Part shown: positions 56,197-64,000 of the stretch, one piece after another | How the letters are laid out: each line of letters begins with the position of its first letter | Numbering within the stretch: the first letter of the stretch is position 1 | Source: Flavobacterium palustre | GTDB taxonomy: Bacteria > Bacteroidota > Bacteroidia > Flavobacteriales > Flavobacteriaceae | Assembly (NCBI RefSeq): GCF_014639535.1 | Contig: NZ_BMGA01000003.1 | Span: forward strand, 1 to 64,000 | DNA: 64,000 bases | Direction of reading: 5' to 3' | Position numbers and translations under genes: made by a program | Notes under the pieces: model-generated | Seen by the model: only the letters and a program-made list of their open reading frames with translations | Databases searched by the model: none | What the model was told of the DNA's origin: nothing

Positions 56197-56243
56197 AAAA
56201 AAACTCCTCTTGAAATTTATCACTTTTTAAGAGGAGTTTTTTT
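56197..56243 (+). terminator. Terminator after the HMA-like gene
   Basis: Stem AAAACTCCTCTT / AAGAGGAGTTTT with a T run. Confidence 0.88.
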
Positions 56244-56277
56244 GTAACAAAAAAATCAAATATTCAATTTATTATCG

Positions 56278-56291
56278 TAATATTGCAATAT
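56278..56291 (+). promoter_or_regulatory. arsR promoter with overlapping palindromic operator
   Basis: ATATTGCAATAT at 56280-56291 is a perfect 12-bp palindrome. It overlaps a -7-like TAATATTG (56278-56285) and ends 6 bp before the arsR ATG. The arrangement fits autorepression by ArsR. Confidence 0.65.
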
Positions 56292-56297
56292 AAATAT

Positions 56298-56633
56298 ATG
56301 ACAATGGGAATTAGCAAAACAGAACACTTCACAGAAGAACAAAACGAACTGGCAACTTTAGCTAAAGCCATAGGACATCCTGCACGTATTGCCATCATAC
56401 AACACCTTATAAAAGTCAACAGTTGTATTTGCAGCGATATTGTAAACGAACTTCCCCTGGCTCAACCAACAGTTTCCCAGCATCTGAAAGAATTAAAAAA
56501 CGCAGGATTAATCAAAGGAAACCTGGAAGGAAACGCTATTTGCTATTGCCTTGATGAAAACGGATTTGAAAAAATAAAAAACTTTTTCGAAATCGTAAAC
56601 AAGCATTTAGAAAACAAAAATCAATGTTGTTAA
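56298..56633 (+). CDS. arsR: ArsR/SmtB family transcriptional repressor
   Basis: 111 residues from MTMGISKTEHF; an internal ATG two codons later is an alternative. Winged helix: LAKAIGHPARIAIIQHL, CSDIVNELPLAQPTVSQHLK, NAGLIKGNLEGNAICYCL. Possible metalloid ligands: CIC (~44-46), CYC (~91-93), and the terminal CC. First gene of an operon with DUF6428, arsC-like and acr3 genes, so arsenite or antimonite sensing is likely. Confidence 0.9.
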   Translation: MTMGISKTEHFTEEQNELATLAKAIGHPARIAIIQHLIKVNSCICSDIVNELPLAQPTVSQHLKELKNAGLIKGNLEGNAICYCLDENGFEKIKNFFEIVNKHLENKNQCC

Positions 56634-56651
56634 TTTTTAAAATTACAAATC

Positions 56652-57125
56652 ATGAAACTATCTGAAATTAAAAATCATTTAAGCAACATAGAAACCGTTG
56701 CTTTTGTATTAGCTGACGGAACTTATGTTCCGGAGCATTTCCATGTAACTGAAGTAGGTTTAATTACCAAAAATTTTATTGACTGTGGTGGTACTGTAAG
56801 AAACGAAACCGTAGTTAACTTTCAATTATGGGACGCCCATGATTTTGAACATCGTTTGAAACCTAAAAAATTACTGGACATCATTACTCTTTCTGAAAAA
56901 ATATTAGGAATTGGAGATTATGAAATTGAGGTAGAATACCAAACCAAAGAAACCGTCGGAAAATACGACTTGGAATTCAACGGAAAAGATTTTACACTTT
57001 TGAACAAACAAACAGCTTGTTTAGCTTCAGATCAATGCGGAGTTCCTTCTGCTAAACCAAAAATGAAACTATCTGAAATACAAGCTCAAACCAGCTGTTG
57101 TACTCCCGGAGGAAGCTGCTGCTAA
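56652..57125 (+). CDS. DUF6428 family protein with Cys-rich tail
   Basis: 157 residues. Conserved block LSEIKNHLSNIETVAFVLAD, YVPEHFHVTEVGLI, FQLWDAHDFEHRLKPKKLLD. The C-terminal ~40 residues contain CLASDQC and end SCCTPGGSCC, a likely metalloid-binding tail. The family is known for its place in ars operons; its biochemical role is not established. It lies 18 bp after arsR. Confidence 0.82.
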   Translation: MKLSEIKNHLSNIETVAFVLADGTYVPEHFHVTEVGLITKNFIDCGGTVRNETVVNFQLWDAHDFEHRLKPKKLLDIITLSEKILGIGDYEIEVEYQTKETVGKYDLEFNGKDFTLLNKQTACLASDQCGVPSAKPKMKLSEIQAQTSCCTPGGSCC

Positions 57126-57130
57126 TTACC

Positions 57131-57178
57131 CTAACCTGTTGGATGAAATTATTAAAAACTAATTTCATCCAACAGGTT
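57131..57178 (+). other. 20-bp perfect intercistronic stem-loop
   Basis: TAACCTGTTGGATGAAATTA (57131-57150) pairs fully with 57159-57178 around an 8-nt loop. No T tract follows, so it is not a standard terminator. It sits between DUF6428 and the arsC-like gene and could set their expression ratio by processing or attenuation. Confidence 0.8.
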
Positions 57179-57213
57179 ATATCTATCAAATTTAAACTCA
57201 AAAAAATTAAAAA

Positions 57214-57846
57214 ATGACATCGACACAAATTAACGTATTTCAGGAAATCGAAAAAACAATCAACAACTTTAATTTCGAAACTATATCCGAAGAACGCAAA
57301 CTTGTTTTACAGCCTTTAATCGATTTTATTCAAAATAAACACAACAATCAGCAAGAAATCAGACTAAATTTAATTTGCACACACAATTCCAGAAGAAGTC
57401 ATTTGTCACAAGTTTGGGCCCAAACAGCTGCTGCTTATTACAATATTAAAAATGTATTTTGTTATTCAGGCGGAACCGAAGCAACTGCCTTGTTCCCTAT
57501 GGCAGCACAAACTTTAGCCCAACAAGGTTTTCAAATCAAAACTATCGCCGAAGGAAACAATCCGATTTACGCTATAAAATACTCCGAAAACACACATCCA
57601 ATTATAGGATTCTCCAAAACCTTTGACAGCGAATTCAACCCACAATCTGAATTTGCCGCTATCTTAACCTGTTCCAGCGCTGACCAAGGCTGCCCTTTTA
57701 TTGCGGGTGCCGAAAAACGCATTCCAATTACTTTTGAAGACCCTAAAGCTTTTGACAACACACCACAACAAGCCGAAAAATACAAAGAAAGAAGCATACA
57801 AATTGGAACAGAACTCTTTTATGTTTTTTCACAAATAAAAAAATAA
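57214..57846 (+). CDS. Low-molecular-weight phosphatase-like arsenate reductase
   Basis: 210 residues. P-loop CTHNSRRS with the catalytic Cys55 and Arg61 (C-x5-R), later Asp-Pro (EDPKAFDN) as general acid region, and extra cysteines CSSADQGC. Bacteroidota arsenate reductases of this type are annotated as protein-tyrosine-phosphatase or ArsC-like. Three bases separate its stop from the acr3 start. Arsenate reduction is inferred from context. Confidence 0.85.
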   Translation: MTSTQINVFQEIEKTINNFNFETISEERKLVLQPLIDFIQNKHNNQQEIRLNLICTHNSRRSHLSQVWAQTAAAYYNIKNVFCYSGGTEATALFPMAAQTLAQQGFQIKTIAEGNNPIYAIKYSENTHPIIGFSKTFDSEFNPQSEFAAILTCSSADQGCPFIAGAEKRIPITFEDPKAFDNTPQQAEKYKERSIQIGTELFYVFSQIKK

Positions 57847-57848
57847 GC

Positions 57849-58916
57849 ATGTCAGCAAACAATTGTACACCGGCAATAGCCCGAAAAAAATTAAATTTTC
57901 TGGACAGCTATTTAACGCTTTGGATTTTTCTGGCTATGGCCATCGGAGTGGGTATTGGGAATTTTATTCCTTCCAGCGGTAATTTTATTAATTCATTTTC
58001 AAGCGGAACTACTAATATTCCTCTAGCAATTGGATTAATATTAATGATGTATCCGCCATTAGCCAAAGTAAAATACGAACAAATGGGCGAAGTATTCAAA
58101 AACATCAAAATTCTAAGTGCTTCCCTGATTCTGAATTGGATTATTGGTCCTGTTTTAATGTTTTTCTTAGCACTACTTTTTCTAAACGGATACCCCGAAT
58201 ACATGATTGGTGTTATATTAATTGGTCTCGCAAGATGTATCGCCATGGTAGTTGTATGGAATGATCTTGCCGAAGGAAACAGAGAATACGCAGCCGGACT
58301 TATTGCTTTAAACAGTATTTTTCAGGTATTACTTTATAGCGTTTACGCCTATATTTTTATCACCATACTTCCTCCTTATTTTGGTTATAACGGATTTGAA
58401 GTCAACATCAGCATTGGACAAATTGCCGAAAGCGTGGGCATCTACTTAGGAATCCCGTTTGCTTTAGGAATAATCAGCAGATATACTTTGATCTATATAA
58501 AAGGTGAAGATTGGTTTCAAAACAAATACATTCCGGTGATTTCACCAATCACATTAATTGCTTTATTATTCACAATTATAATAATGTTCAGTCTGAAAGG
58601 AGAAATGATTGTTCAAATTCCGATGGATGTTGTACGAATAGGAATTCCATTAGTTATCTATTTTACAGTAATGTTCATCATCAGTTTCTTTACAGGGAAA
58701 TATTTTGGCGCTGATTATTCTAAAAGCACCGCCATTGCTTTTACCGCTACAGGTAATAATTTCGAATTAGCCATTGCTGTAGCTATTGGTGTTTTTGGCA
58801 TCAACAGCGGACAAGCCTTTTCAGGGGTCATTGGACCATTAGTAGAAGTTCCTGCATTAATAGCATTAGTAAATGTTGCTTTTTGGCTCCAAAAGAAATA
58901 TTTCACCAACACTTAA
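57849..58916 (+). CDS. acr3: Arsenite efflux permease, ACR3 family
   Basis: 355 residues, ten transmembrane helices. The ACR3 signature cysteine lies in [44 protein letters not shown] is the second conserved region. It exports arsenite using the proton motive force. Last gene of the ars operon, with a good terminator behind it. Confidence 0.94.
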   Translation: MSANNCTPAIARKKLNFLDSYLTLWIFLAMAIGVGIGNFIPSSGNFINSFSSGTTNIPLAIGLILMMYPPLAKVKYEQMGEVFKNIKILSASLILNWIIGPVLMFFLALLFLNGYPEYMIGVILIGLARCIAMVVVWNDLAEGNREYAAGLIALNSIFQVLLYSVYAYIFITILPPYFGYNGFEVNISIGQIAESVGIYLGIPFALGIISRYTLIYIKGEDWFQNKYIPVISPITLIALLFTIIIMFSLKGEMIVQIPMDVVRIGIPLVIYFTVMFIISFFTGKYFGADYSKSTAIAFTATGNNFELAIAVAIGVFGINSGQAFSGVIGPLVEVPALIALVNVAFWLQKKYFTNT

Positions 58917-58955
58917 GTAATCCTACTTAAAAAAAGTATCTTTTTAAAATTTAAC

Positions 58956-59003
58956 AAAAGCATCAGAATAAGTACATTTTTAAACTTATTTTGATGCTTT
59001 TTC
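58956..59003 (+). terminator. Terminator of the ars operon
   Basis: A long stem AAAAGCATCA-G-AATAAGT / ACTTATT-T-TGATGCTTTT (one mismatch) with a T run. The rest of the gap 58917-59255 is AT-rich and has no gene; its right end carries the nirB control region. Confidence 0.85.
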
Positions 59004-59193
59004 GCAATATAATTTATGCGAATCCCTTTTTCAAGGCTCAATATTCGTCCTAAAAACACTAAAAACTTCATTTTAACAACATCTTTAACTCTAAATTGAT
59101 TAGAAATTAAAAAAAACAAGCTTTATTTTTTACACATTTTCCATTTTAACCCACTCCTTTTCATAATATCTCAATTAACAACCAAAAACAAAA

Positions 59194-59246
59194 ATTAAGT
59201 AATAAAATTAAGTATTTATACGTATATTTGCTTCGTAATACTTAAT
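59194..59246 (+). promoter_or_regulatory. nirB promoter with a 10-bp inverted repeat around the -7 box
   Basis: ATTAAGTATT (59207-59216) and AATACTTAAT (59237-59246) are perfect inverts, 20 bp apart, straddling the -7 box TATATTTG (59223-59230). A third half-site ATTAAGTA starts at 59194, 13 bp before the first. A small palindrome TATACGTATA lies at 59217-59226. The right arm ends 9 bp before the ATG. Confidence 0.65.
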
Positions 59247-59255
59247 AATGATATT

Positions 59256-61763
59256 ATGATTAAAATAATTGTAGTCGGAAACGGCATGGTGGGCTTCAAA
59301 TTTTGCGAAAAATTCGTTTCAAAATCTGGACAAGAAAAATATCAAATTACCGTATTTGGTGAAGAACCGAGACGTGCTTATGACCGTGTTCACCTTAGTG
59401 AATACTTTGCAGGAAAAACAGCTGATGATCTATCAATGTCAACTGCAACTTGGTACGAAGAAAATAATATCATATTAAACACTTCTGAATTAGTTACTGA
59501 TATTCATAAAGAAAACAAAACCATTACAACACATTTAGAGAATACTCACTCTTATGACTATTTGGTTTTAGCAACAGGATCGGCTGCTTTTGTACCTCCT
59601 ATTGAAGGAGTAGAAAAAGAAGGGGTTTTTGTTTACAGAACTATCGAAGATCTGGATGCAATTATGGCTTACGCCAAAAAAATAAAACAAAACGGCGCTA
59701 CTGAAGCTGCTGTTTTAGGAGGTGGATTACTAGGACTTGAAGCTGCAAAAGCAGTACGTGATTTGGGATTAAATCCTCACGTAGTTGAATTCGCACCACG
59801 CTTAATGCCAAGACAGTTAGACAAAGGCGCCAGTAATATGTTGCGTTCTAAAATTGAAGAATTAAACATCAAAATACACCTAAGTAAATCTACTCAATTC
59901 ATTGACGGTGAAAACGCTATCACCGGAATGATGTTTGAAGAAGAAGAACTTTTAAAAGTAGATATGCTGGTAATCTCAGCAGGTATCAAACCACGAGATG
60001 AACTGGGAAGAGGCGCAGGTCTTGAAGTTGGTGTTCGTGGCGGAGTTGTGGTAAACAACAAAATGCAAACTTCTGATCCAAATATCTTTGCTATTGGAGA
60101 AGTTGCCCTATACAACCACATGATTTACGGATTAGTTGCTCCGGGTTATGAAATGGCTGATGTAGCTGCCGAACAAATCCTTCAAGGTGAAAAAACCATG
60201 AGAGAAAGCATCGATATGTCAACTCAATTGAAATTAATTGGTGTTGAAGTAGCGAGTTTCGGAGATCCGTTTATCGAACATCAGGAAGGAACTCCTATTA
60301 TCTACGAAAATAAAGTAAGCGGAATTTACAAAAGAGTAAACATCTCTAAAGACGGTACAAAACTTTTAGGAGGAATCTTAGTAGGTGATTCCAGCGATTA
60401 CAACACTTTATTCCAAATTTACAGCAACGGAATGGCTATTCCTAAAAACCCGGAAGATTTGATTCTGGGAGCAAGAGGCGGTGAAGCTTCTTCAATGGGT
60501 AGCGCAATGGACTTGCCTGATACAGCCGTTATCTGTTCTTGTGAAAATGTAACTAAAGGAAGCATCTGCTGCTCTATTACTGACGGAAATGCTGAAACTT
60601 TAGGTGATGTTGTAAAATTAACCAAAGCTACTTCGGGTTGCGGTGGTTGTAAACCAATGGTTGCCGACTTAGTAAAAGAAACTCAAAAATCATTAGGAAA
60701 AGAAGTAAAAGACGTTGTTTGTGAGCACTTTGCTTACAGCCGTCAGGAACTATATGATATTATCAAAATCAACAAATTCACTAATCATAACGAAGTTTTA
60801 GGAACAATAGGTAAAGGTGATGGTTGCGAAGTTTGTCGTCCTGTTCTTTCTTCTATCTTCTCTAGTATCTATAATGATACTGCTAACAAGCACGTTACTT
60901 CTCAAGATTCAAATGACCGATTCTTAGCGAATATCCAACGTAACGGAACTTACTCAGTAGTACCAAGAATGGCCGGAGGAGAAGTTACTGCCGAGAAACT
61001 AATCGCCATTGGTGAAGTTGCTAAAGAATACAATTTATACACTAAAATCACCGGAGCACAACGTGTGGACTTATTTGGTGCTGAACTAAATGACTTACCT
61101 GCTATCTGGAAAAAATTAATCGATCACGGTTTTGAAAGTGGTCACGCTTACGGAAAATCATTAAGAGCAGTAAAAAGTTGTGTAGGTAACGCCTGGTGTC
61201 GTTACGGAATGGATGACAGTACTACACTGGCTATCGAACTGGAAAACCGTTACAGAGGTATCCGTTCTCCACACAAATTAAAAGGAGGAGTTTCGGCTTG
61301 TATCAGAGAATGTGCTGAAGCAAGAGGAAAAGATTTTGGGGTTATTGCTGTTGAAGGCGGATGGAACTTATACATCTGCGGAAACGGTGGAGCAAATCCT
61401 AAACACGCTGTTCTTTTAGCTGAAACTATTGATAAAGAAACTGTTTTCAAATACATGGATCGTTTCTTAATGTACTACATCCGCACTGCGGGACCATTGG
61501 TTAGAACTTCTACCTGGTTAGAAAAACTGGAAGGCGGAATCGATTATTTGAAAAATGTAGTAATCAACGACAGTTTAGGAATCAACGCTACTCTTGAAGC
61601 CGAAATGCAACAATTGGTTGACACTTTCGAATGTGAGTGGAAACAAGCCATTGAAGATCCGGAAATGATGAAACGTTTCAGACATTTCACTAACTCAGAT
61701 GATCGTGATGACAACATTGAATACATCCCGCTTAGAGATCAAAAAATGCCTAAAGCCTGGTAA
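59256..61763 (+). CDS. nirB: NAD(P)H-dependent nitrite reductase, large subunit
   Basis: 835 residues. Order: FAD/NAD oxidoreductase (~1-405; VVGNGMVGFKFCEKF, EVGVRGGVVVNNKMQ), two BFD-like [2Fe-2S] regions (CSCENV...CGGCKP; GCEVCRPVLSSI), ferredoxin-like nitrite-reductase half domain, and the siroheme/[4Fe-4S] domain (SCVGNAWCRYG, GGVSACIRECAEARG). It reduces nitrite to ammonia for assimilation with NirD. All cofactor-binding Cys motifs expected are present. Confidence 0.95.
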   Translation: MIKIIVVGNGMVGFKFCEKFVSKSGQEKYQITVFGEEPRRAYDRVHLSEYFAGKTADDLSMSTATWYEENNIILNTSELVTDIHKENKTITTHLENTHSYDYLVLATGSAAFVPPIEGVEKEGVFVYRTIEDLDAIMAYAKKIKQNGATEAAVLGGGLLGLEAAKAVRDLGLNPHVVEFAPRLMPRQLDKGASNMLRSKIEELNIKIHLSKSTQFIDGENAITGMMFEEEELLKVDMLVISAGIKPRDELGRGAGLEVGVRGGVVVNNKMQTSDPNIFAIGEVALYNHMIYGLVAPGYEMADVAAEQILQGEKTMRESIDMSTQLKLIGVEVASFGDPFIEHQEGTPIIYENKVSGIYKRVNISKDGTKLLGGILVGDSSDYNTLFQIYSNGMAIPKNPEDLILGARGGEASSMGSAMDLPDTAVICSCENVTKGSICCSITDGNAETLGDVVKLTKATSGCGGCKPMVADLVKETQKSLGKEVKDVVCEHFAYSRQELYDIIKINKFTNHNEVLGTIGKGDGCEVCRPVLSSIFSSIYNDTANKHVTSQDSNDRFLANIQRNGTYSVVPRMAGGEVTAEKLIAIGEVAKEYNLYTKITGAQRVDLFGAELNDLPAIWKKLIDHGFESGHAYGKSLRAVKSCVGNAWCRYGMDDSTTLAIELENRYRGIRSPHKLKGGVSACIRECAEARGKDFGVIAVEGGWNLYICGNGGANPKHAVLLAETIDKETVFKYMDRFLMYYIRTAGPLVRTSTWLEKLEGGIDYLKNVVINDSLGINATLEAEMQQLVDTFECEWKQAIEDPEMMKRFRHFTNSDDRDDNIEYIPLRDQKMPKAW

Positions 61764-61800
61764 TATTTTCAATAAAGTAGTCTAAAATTTATGAATCTTT

Positions 61801-61840
61801 TTTTGTTTTCCTGACTCAGTTTAAAGTCAGGAAAACAAAA
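61801..61840 (+). other. 15-bp perfect stem-loop between nirB and nirD
   Basis: TTTTGTTTTCCTGAC / GTCAGGAAAACAAAA around a 10-nt loop. No T run follows on the plus strand, so transcription probably continues to nirD; the hairpin may stabilise the nirB 3' end or limit nirD. Confidence 0.75.
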
Positions 61841-61859
61841 AAACCAAAAACAAAAAAAC

Positions 61860-62237
61860 ATGGAAAACGTACTAAACCAATATGAAACAGTTGCCCTTAA
61901 TGATGTAAAAGTATGGTTCAATGCAGGAAAAACTGCTGATTTCCCTGCTGATGGTGGCGGATGCGTAAAATACAAAGGCAAACAAATTGCAGTAATCAAT
62001 TTCGAAAGAAGAAACGAATGGTATGCCTGTCAAAATGTATGTCCTCATAAAATGGAAATGGTACTTTCCAGAGGTATGATTGGTTCTGTTGAAGACACTC
62101 CAAAAATTGCCTGCCCGATCCATAAAAAAACCTTTTCATTGAAAGACGGAAGCAACCTGAGTGGTGACGATTTAAAAATCGCAACATATCCTGTTAAAAT
62201 TGTTGAAGGTGAAGTATTGATTGGCTTTATCGATTAA
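61860..62237 (+). CDS. nirD: Nitrite reductase small subunit (Rieske-like)
   Basis: 125 residues. Rieske-type fold with ligand pairs CPHK (~61-64) and CPIH (~84-87), preceded by YACQNV and followed by KKTFSL. Pairs with NirB in the cytoplasmic NAD(P)H nitrite reductase. The Rieske ligands are complete here, whereas some NirD proteins have lost them. Confidence 0.92.
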   Translation: MENVLNQYETVALNDVKVWFNAGKTADFPADGGGCVKYKGKQIAVINFERRNEWYACQNVCPHKMEMVLSRGMIGSVEDTPKIACPIHKKTFSLKDGSNLSGDDLKIATYPVKIVEGEVLIGFID

Positions 62238-62242
62238 ATATG

Positions 62243-62267
62243 TATCTTTGAAGTATTAAATAATACT
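62243..62267 (+). promoter_or_regulatory. Promoter and palindrome upstream of the DUF4202 gene
   Basis: -7 box TATCTTTG (62243-62250), then AGTATT-aaat-AATACT (62252-62267), ending 4 bp before the ATG. The half-site AAGTATT is the same as in the nirB control region. Confidence 0.6.
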
Positions 62268-62271
62268 CCAA

Positions 62272-62859
62272 ATGACTACAACACCATTCCAACTAGCAAG
62301 CCAATGGATTGATGCCGAAAACGCACAAGATCCCAACATAGAAATAAACGAATCCATAAGTTTTCCTAAAGAACTTCTATACTCTAATAGAATGTATGAA
62401 AAACTTATGGATTTTTTTCCTAATGCCTCCGAAGAAGTACAAATTGCTGCCAAAGCACAACATATTTGTCGCTGGAAAATAGCCCGGGAATCCTACCCAA
62501 TGGATCGTGTAGGTTACTTAAAATGGCGCGAAGACCTGAAAAAATTTCACGCTAAAACTACTGCCGAAATCTTAGAAAAAGCAGGTTATAGTCCTGAATT
62601 TATTGACAGAGTTTCATTTTTAATCGAAAAAAAATTACTCAAAAAAGATCAGGAAACCCAATTACTGGAAGACGTAATATGTCTGGTGTTTTTAGAACAT
62701 TACCTGGAACCTTTTGTTGAAAAACACGATACCGAAAAACTAAAAAATATTATTCTGAAAACCTGGAATAAAATGTCTGAAAACGGGCATCAGGCAGCTT
62801 TAAAAATAAATTACAGTCCTGCCAACCTACAACTAATCAAAGACGCTATCGGACTCTGA
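62272..62859 (+). CDS. DUF4202 family protein
   Basis: 195 residues. ASQWIDAENAQDPN, YSNRMYEKLMDFFPNASEEV, AAKAQHICRWKIARESYPMD, LEDVICLVFLEHYLEPFVEK, GHQAALKINYSPA. The His and Asp spacing (QHICRW, EDVICL) looks like an HD-type metal site, but no activity is known. The family is often found beside assimilatory nitrite reductase genes. Own promoter, 34 bp after nirD. Confidence 0.85.
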   Translation: MTTTPFQLASQWIDAENAQDPNIEINESISFPKELLYSNRMYEKLMDFFPNASEEVQIAAKAQHICRWKIARESYPMDRVGYLKWREDLKKFHAKTTAEILEKAGYSPEFIDRVSFLIEKKLLKKDQETQLLEDVICLVFLEHYLEPFVEKHDTEKLKNIILKTWNKMSENGHQAALKINYSPANLQLIKDAIGL

Positions 62860-62864
62860 TTTAA

Positions 62865-64000
62865 ATGACCATGCCTAGAGAAACCAAAGCCTTATCTGAA
62901 AAACTTAATTTTAAAAAATTAAAGCGACTGTATATTTTCGCCTTAATTACTATTGCTGTTACGGTTCTTCTAAGTCAGTTACTTATTCAGCACAACATCA
63001 AAAGTCAGCTTAACGATTCCCGTTTGATTAATATTTCGGGAAAACAACGAATGTTGAGCCAAAAATTAGCTAAAGAAATACTGATTTTAAACTCTTCTTC
63101 AAACCAATTGAATTTTAATCAGGAAATTGCTGCGGTCAAAAAAACATTGGCACTTTGGGAATTTACTCATCAGGCCTTAGAAAAAGGAAACGACAGCCTT
63201 AAATTCCCTAAAGAGAAAAGTCCCGAAATGATTGCGTTGTATCAGGACATACAACCTAATGCAGCAATCATAATTAAGTCAACAAAAAAGTATCTTGAAA
63301 ACAGTCAAATCCTTTTAAAATCTCCTAAAGATCAGCAAGAAGTACAAACTATACTGGACAATATTGCCATTTTCCTGTCTAAAATGAACCGTATTGTAGA
63401 GCAATATGAATACGAAGCCTTAGAGAAAGTTACCCGACAACAAAATATAGAATACCTTATTTTAAGCTTCACACTACTGGTTTTATTTTTAGAATTCCTC
63501 TTTATTTTCAAACCTACCAATAAGAAAATTGAACTACTTATTTCCAAACTTCTAACCTCAGAAAAAAGAGCCATCAAACTGGCACGCGATACCGAAATTA
63601 TTAGCGCCATCAAAGAGAATTCAGTAAAAGAATTAAAGTCACTGAATTATGCTATGGAAAACACTTTGTTGTATTGCAGAATTAGTCCCCATGGAAAAAT
63701 TATCCACATGGGAGATAAATTTGCTAAACTATTACAATACAACCCTAATTTTGATACCGACAAAAGTTTCACCAAAGCCTTAACAGCAGTAGAAAAAGAA
63801 CAACTGGACATTGACCGAATTATTGCCGACAAACATCGAAGTGGCTGGCAGGGAGAATTAAAAACGACCAATCGAAACGGCGAACCACTCTGGCTGGATA
63901 TGTCGATGATTCCTGTTCGAATTAAAAAAGAAGAACTGGAACTACTTGTTATTTGTTTCAACATTAGCATTCGTAAAAAAGCAGAAATTGAAATCGAACG
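62865..64000 (+). CDS. NarX/PilJ-type sensor protein with PAS domain (3' truncated)
   Basis: The frame is open to the window end (378 codons seen). The start is ATG at 62865, or 62871. TM1 (~21-43, LYIFALITIAVTVLLSQLLI), a periplasmic type-IV-pili/NarX-like domain with RLINISGKQRMLSQKLAKE, which resembles the nitrate-binding P-box helix, TM2 (~195-215), a coiled-coil linker, then a PAS domain (~260-378, RISPHGKIIHMGDKFAKLL, WQGELKTTNRNGEPLWLDM). A kinase or output domain should follow. Five bases after DUF4202. Nitrate or nitrite sensing for this cluster is inferred. Confidence 0.82.
   Translation, partial: MTMPRETKALSEKLNFKKLKRLYIFALITIAVTVLLSQLLIQHNIKSQLNDSRLINISGKQRMLSQKLAKEILILNSSSNQLNFNQEIAAVKKTLALWEFTHQALEKGNDSLKFPKEKSPEMIALYQDIQPNAAIIIKSTKKYLENSQILLKSPKDQQEVQTILDNIAIFLSKMNRIVEQYEYEALEKVTRQQNIEYLILSFTLLVLFLEFLFIFKPTNKKIELLISKLLTSEKRAIKLARDTEIISAIKENSVKELKSLNYAMENTLLYCRISPHGKIIHMGDKFAKLLQYNPNFDTDKSFTKALTAVEKEQLDIDRIIADKHRSGWQGELKTTNRNGEPLWLDMSMIPVRIKKEELELLVICFNISIRKKAEIEIE

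Overview
The window is AT-rich chromosomal DNA from a member of the Bacteroidota, most likely a Flavobacterium or close relative. The evidence is the set of type IX secretion / gliding-associated proteins (two adhesin-like proteins with the gliding-motility C-terminal sorting domain, two PorP/SprF-family proteins, a TPR-PD40-OmpA protein), promoters of the Bacteroidota type TAnnTTTG with no Shine-Dalgarno motif, and a gene complement that is typical of flavobacteria throughout. No rRNA, tRNA, CRISPR array, phage or transposase gene was seen.

Layout. 1-6.5 kb: the 3' part of a repeat-rich surface adhesin, its PorP/SprF partner, then a PorE/SprE-like OmpA protein surrounded by three short paralogues of its own N-terminal TPR region. 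6.7-8.0 kb: two tandem CAP-domain lipoproteins. 8.2-13.6 kb (minus strand): pdxH, rnz, a small conserved gene, pyrB, pyrR and a YbiT-like ABC-F ATPase. 13.8-19.5 kb: lipoprotein, membrane protein, nitroreductase, pirin, NTF2-like, MazG-like, four-helix-like, DUF808 and DUF4242 genes. 19.5-24.9 kb (minus): a second PorP/SprF gene next to a 1451-residue PKD/SprB-repeat adhesin. 25.1-30.6 kb: aguB and aguA (agmatine to putrescine) enclosing a choice-of-anchor lipoprotein and an OmpA protein. 30.8-32.1 kb (minus): a SatD / DUF3307 gene pair behind three phased palindromes. 32.4-41.2 kb: recG, an RND tripartite efflux operon and a bestrophin. 41.7-46.9 kb: pheT, a small unknown, an S41 peptidase and DoxX. 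47.5-52.2 kb: porin, small unknowns, a cassette-like inverted-repeat region with a RibD/DHFR-like gene, a GDSL hydrolase and a PhnA-like protein. 52.4-55.7 kb: DEAD-box-type helicase, Nudix, pyrE and an SRPBCC protein. 55.9-58.9 kb: an arsenic operon (arsR, DUF6428, arsC-like phosphatase, acr3). 59.3 kb to the end: nitrite reductase nirB-nirD, DUF4202 and the first part of a NarX/PilJ-type nitrate-sensor-like kinase that runs off the window.

How the genes work together. The two adhesin/PorP pairs are predicted surface or gliding systems exported by a type IX secretion system encoded elsewhere. pyrR, pyrB and pyrE are the pyrimidine genes in the window. aguA and aguB form a putrescine route. 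The right end is an arsenic-detoxification operon followed by a nitrite-assimilation block.

The most unusual signals are regulatory or structural: three 24-bp palindromes at an exact 28-bp period upstream of satD; a 10-bp perfect inverted repeat straddling the nirB -7 box, whose half-site recurs at the DUF4202 promoter; an attC-like folded element between two single-gene units; the satellite TPR paralogues around the OmpA gene; and an ABC-F protein that has lost both halves of one ATP site.
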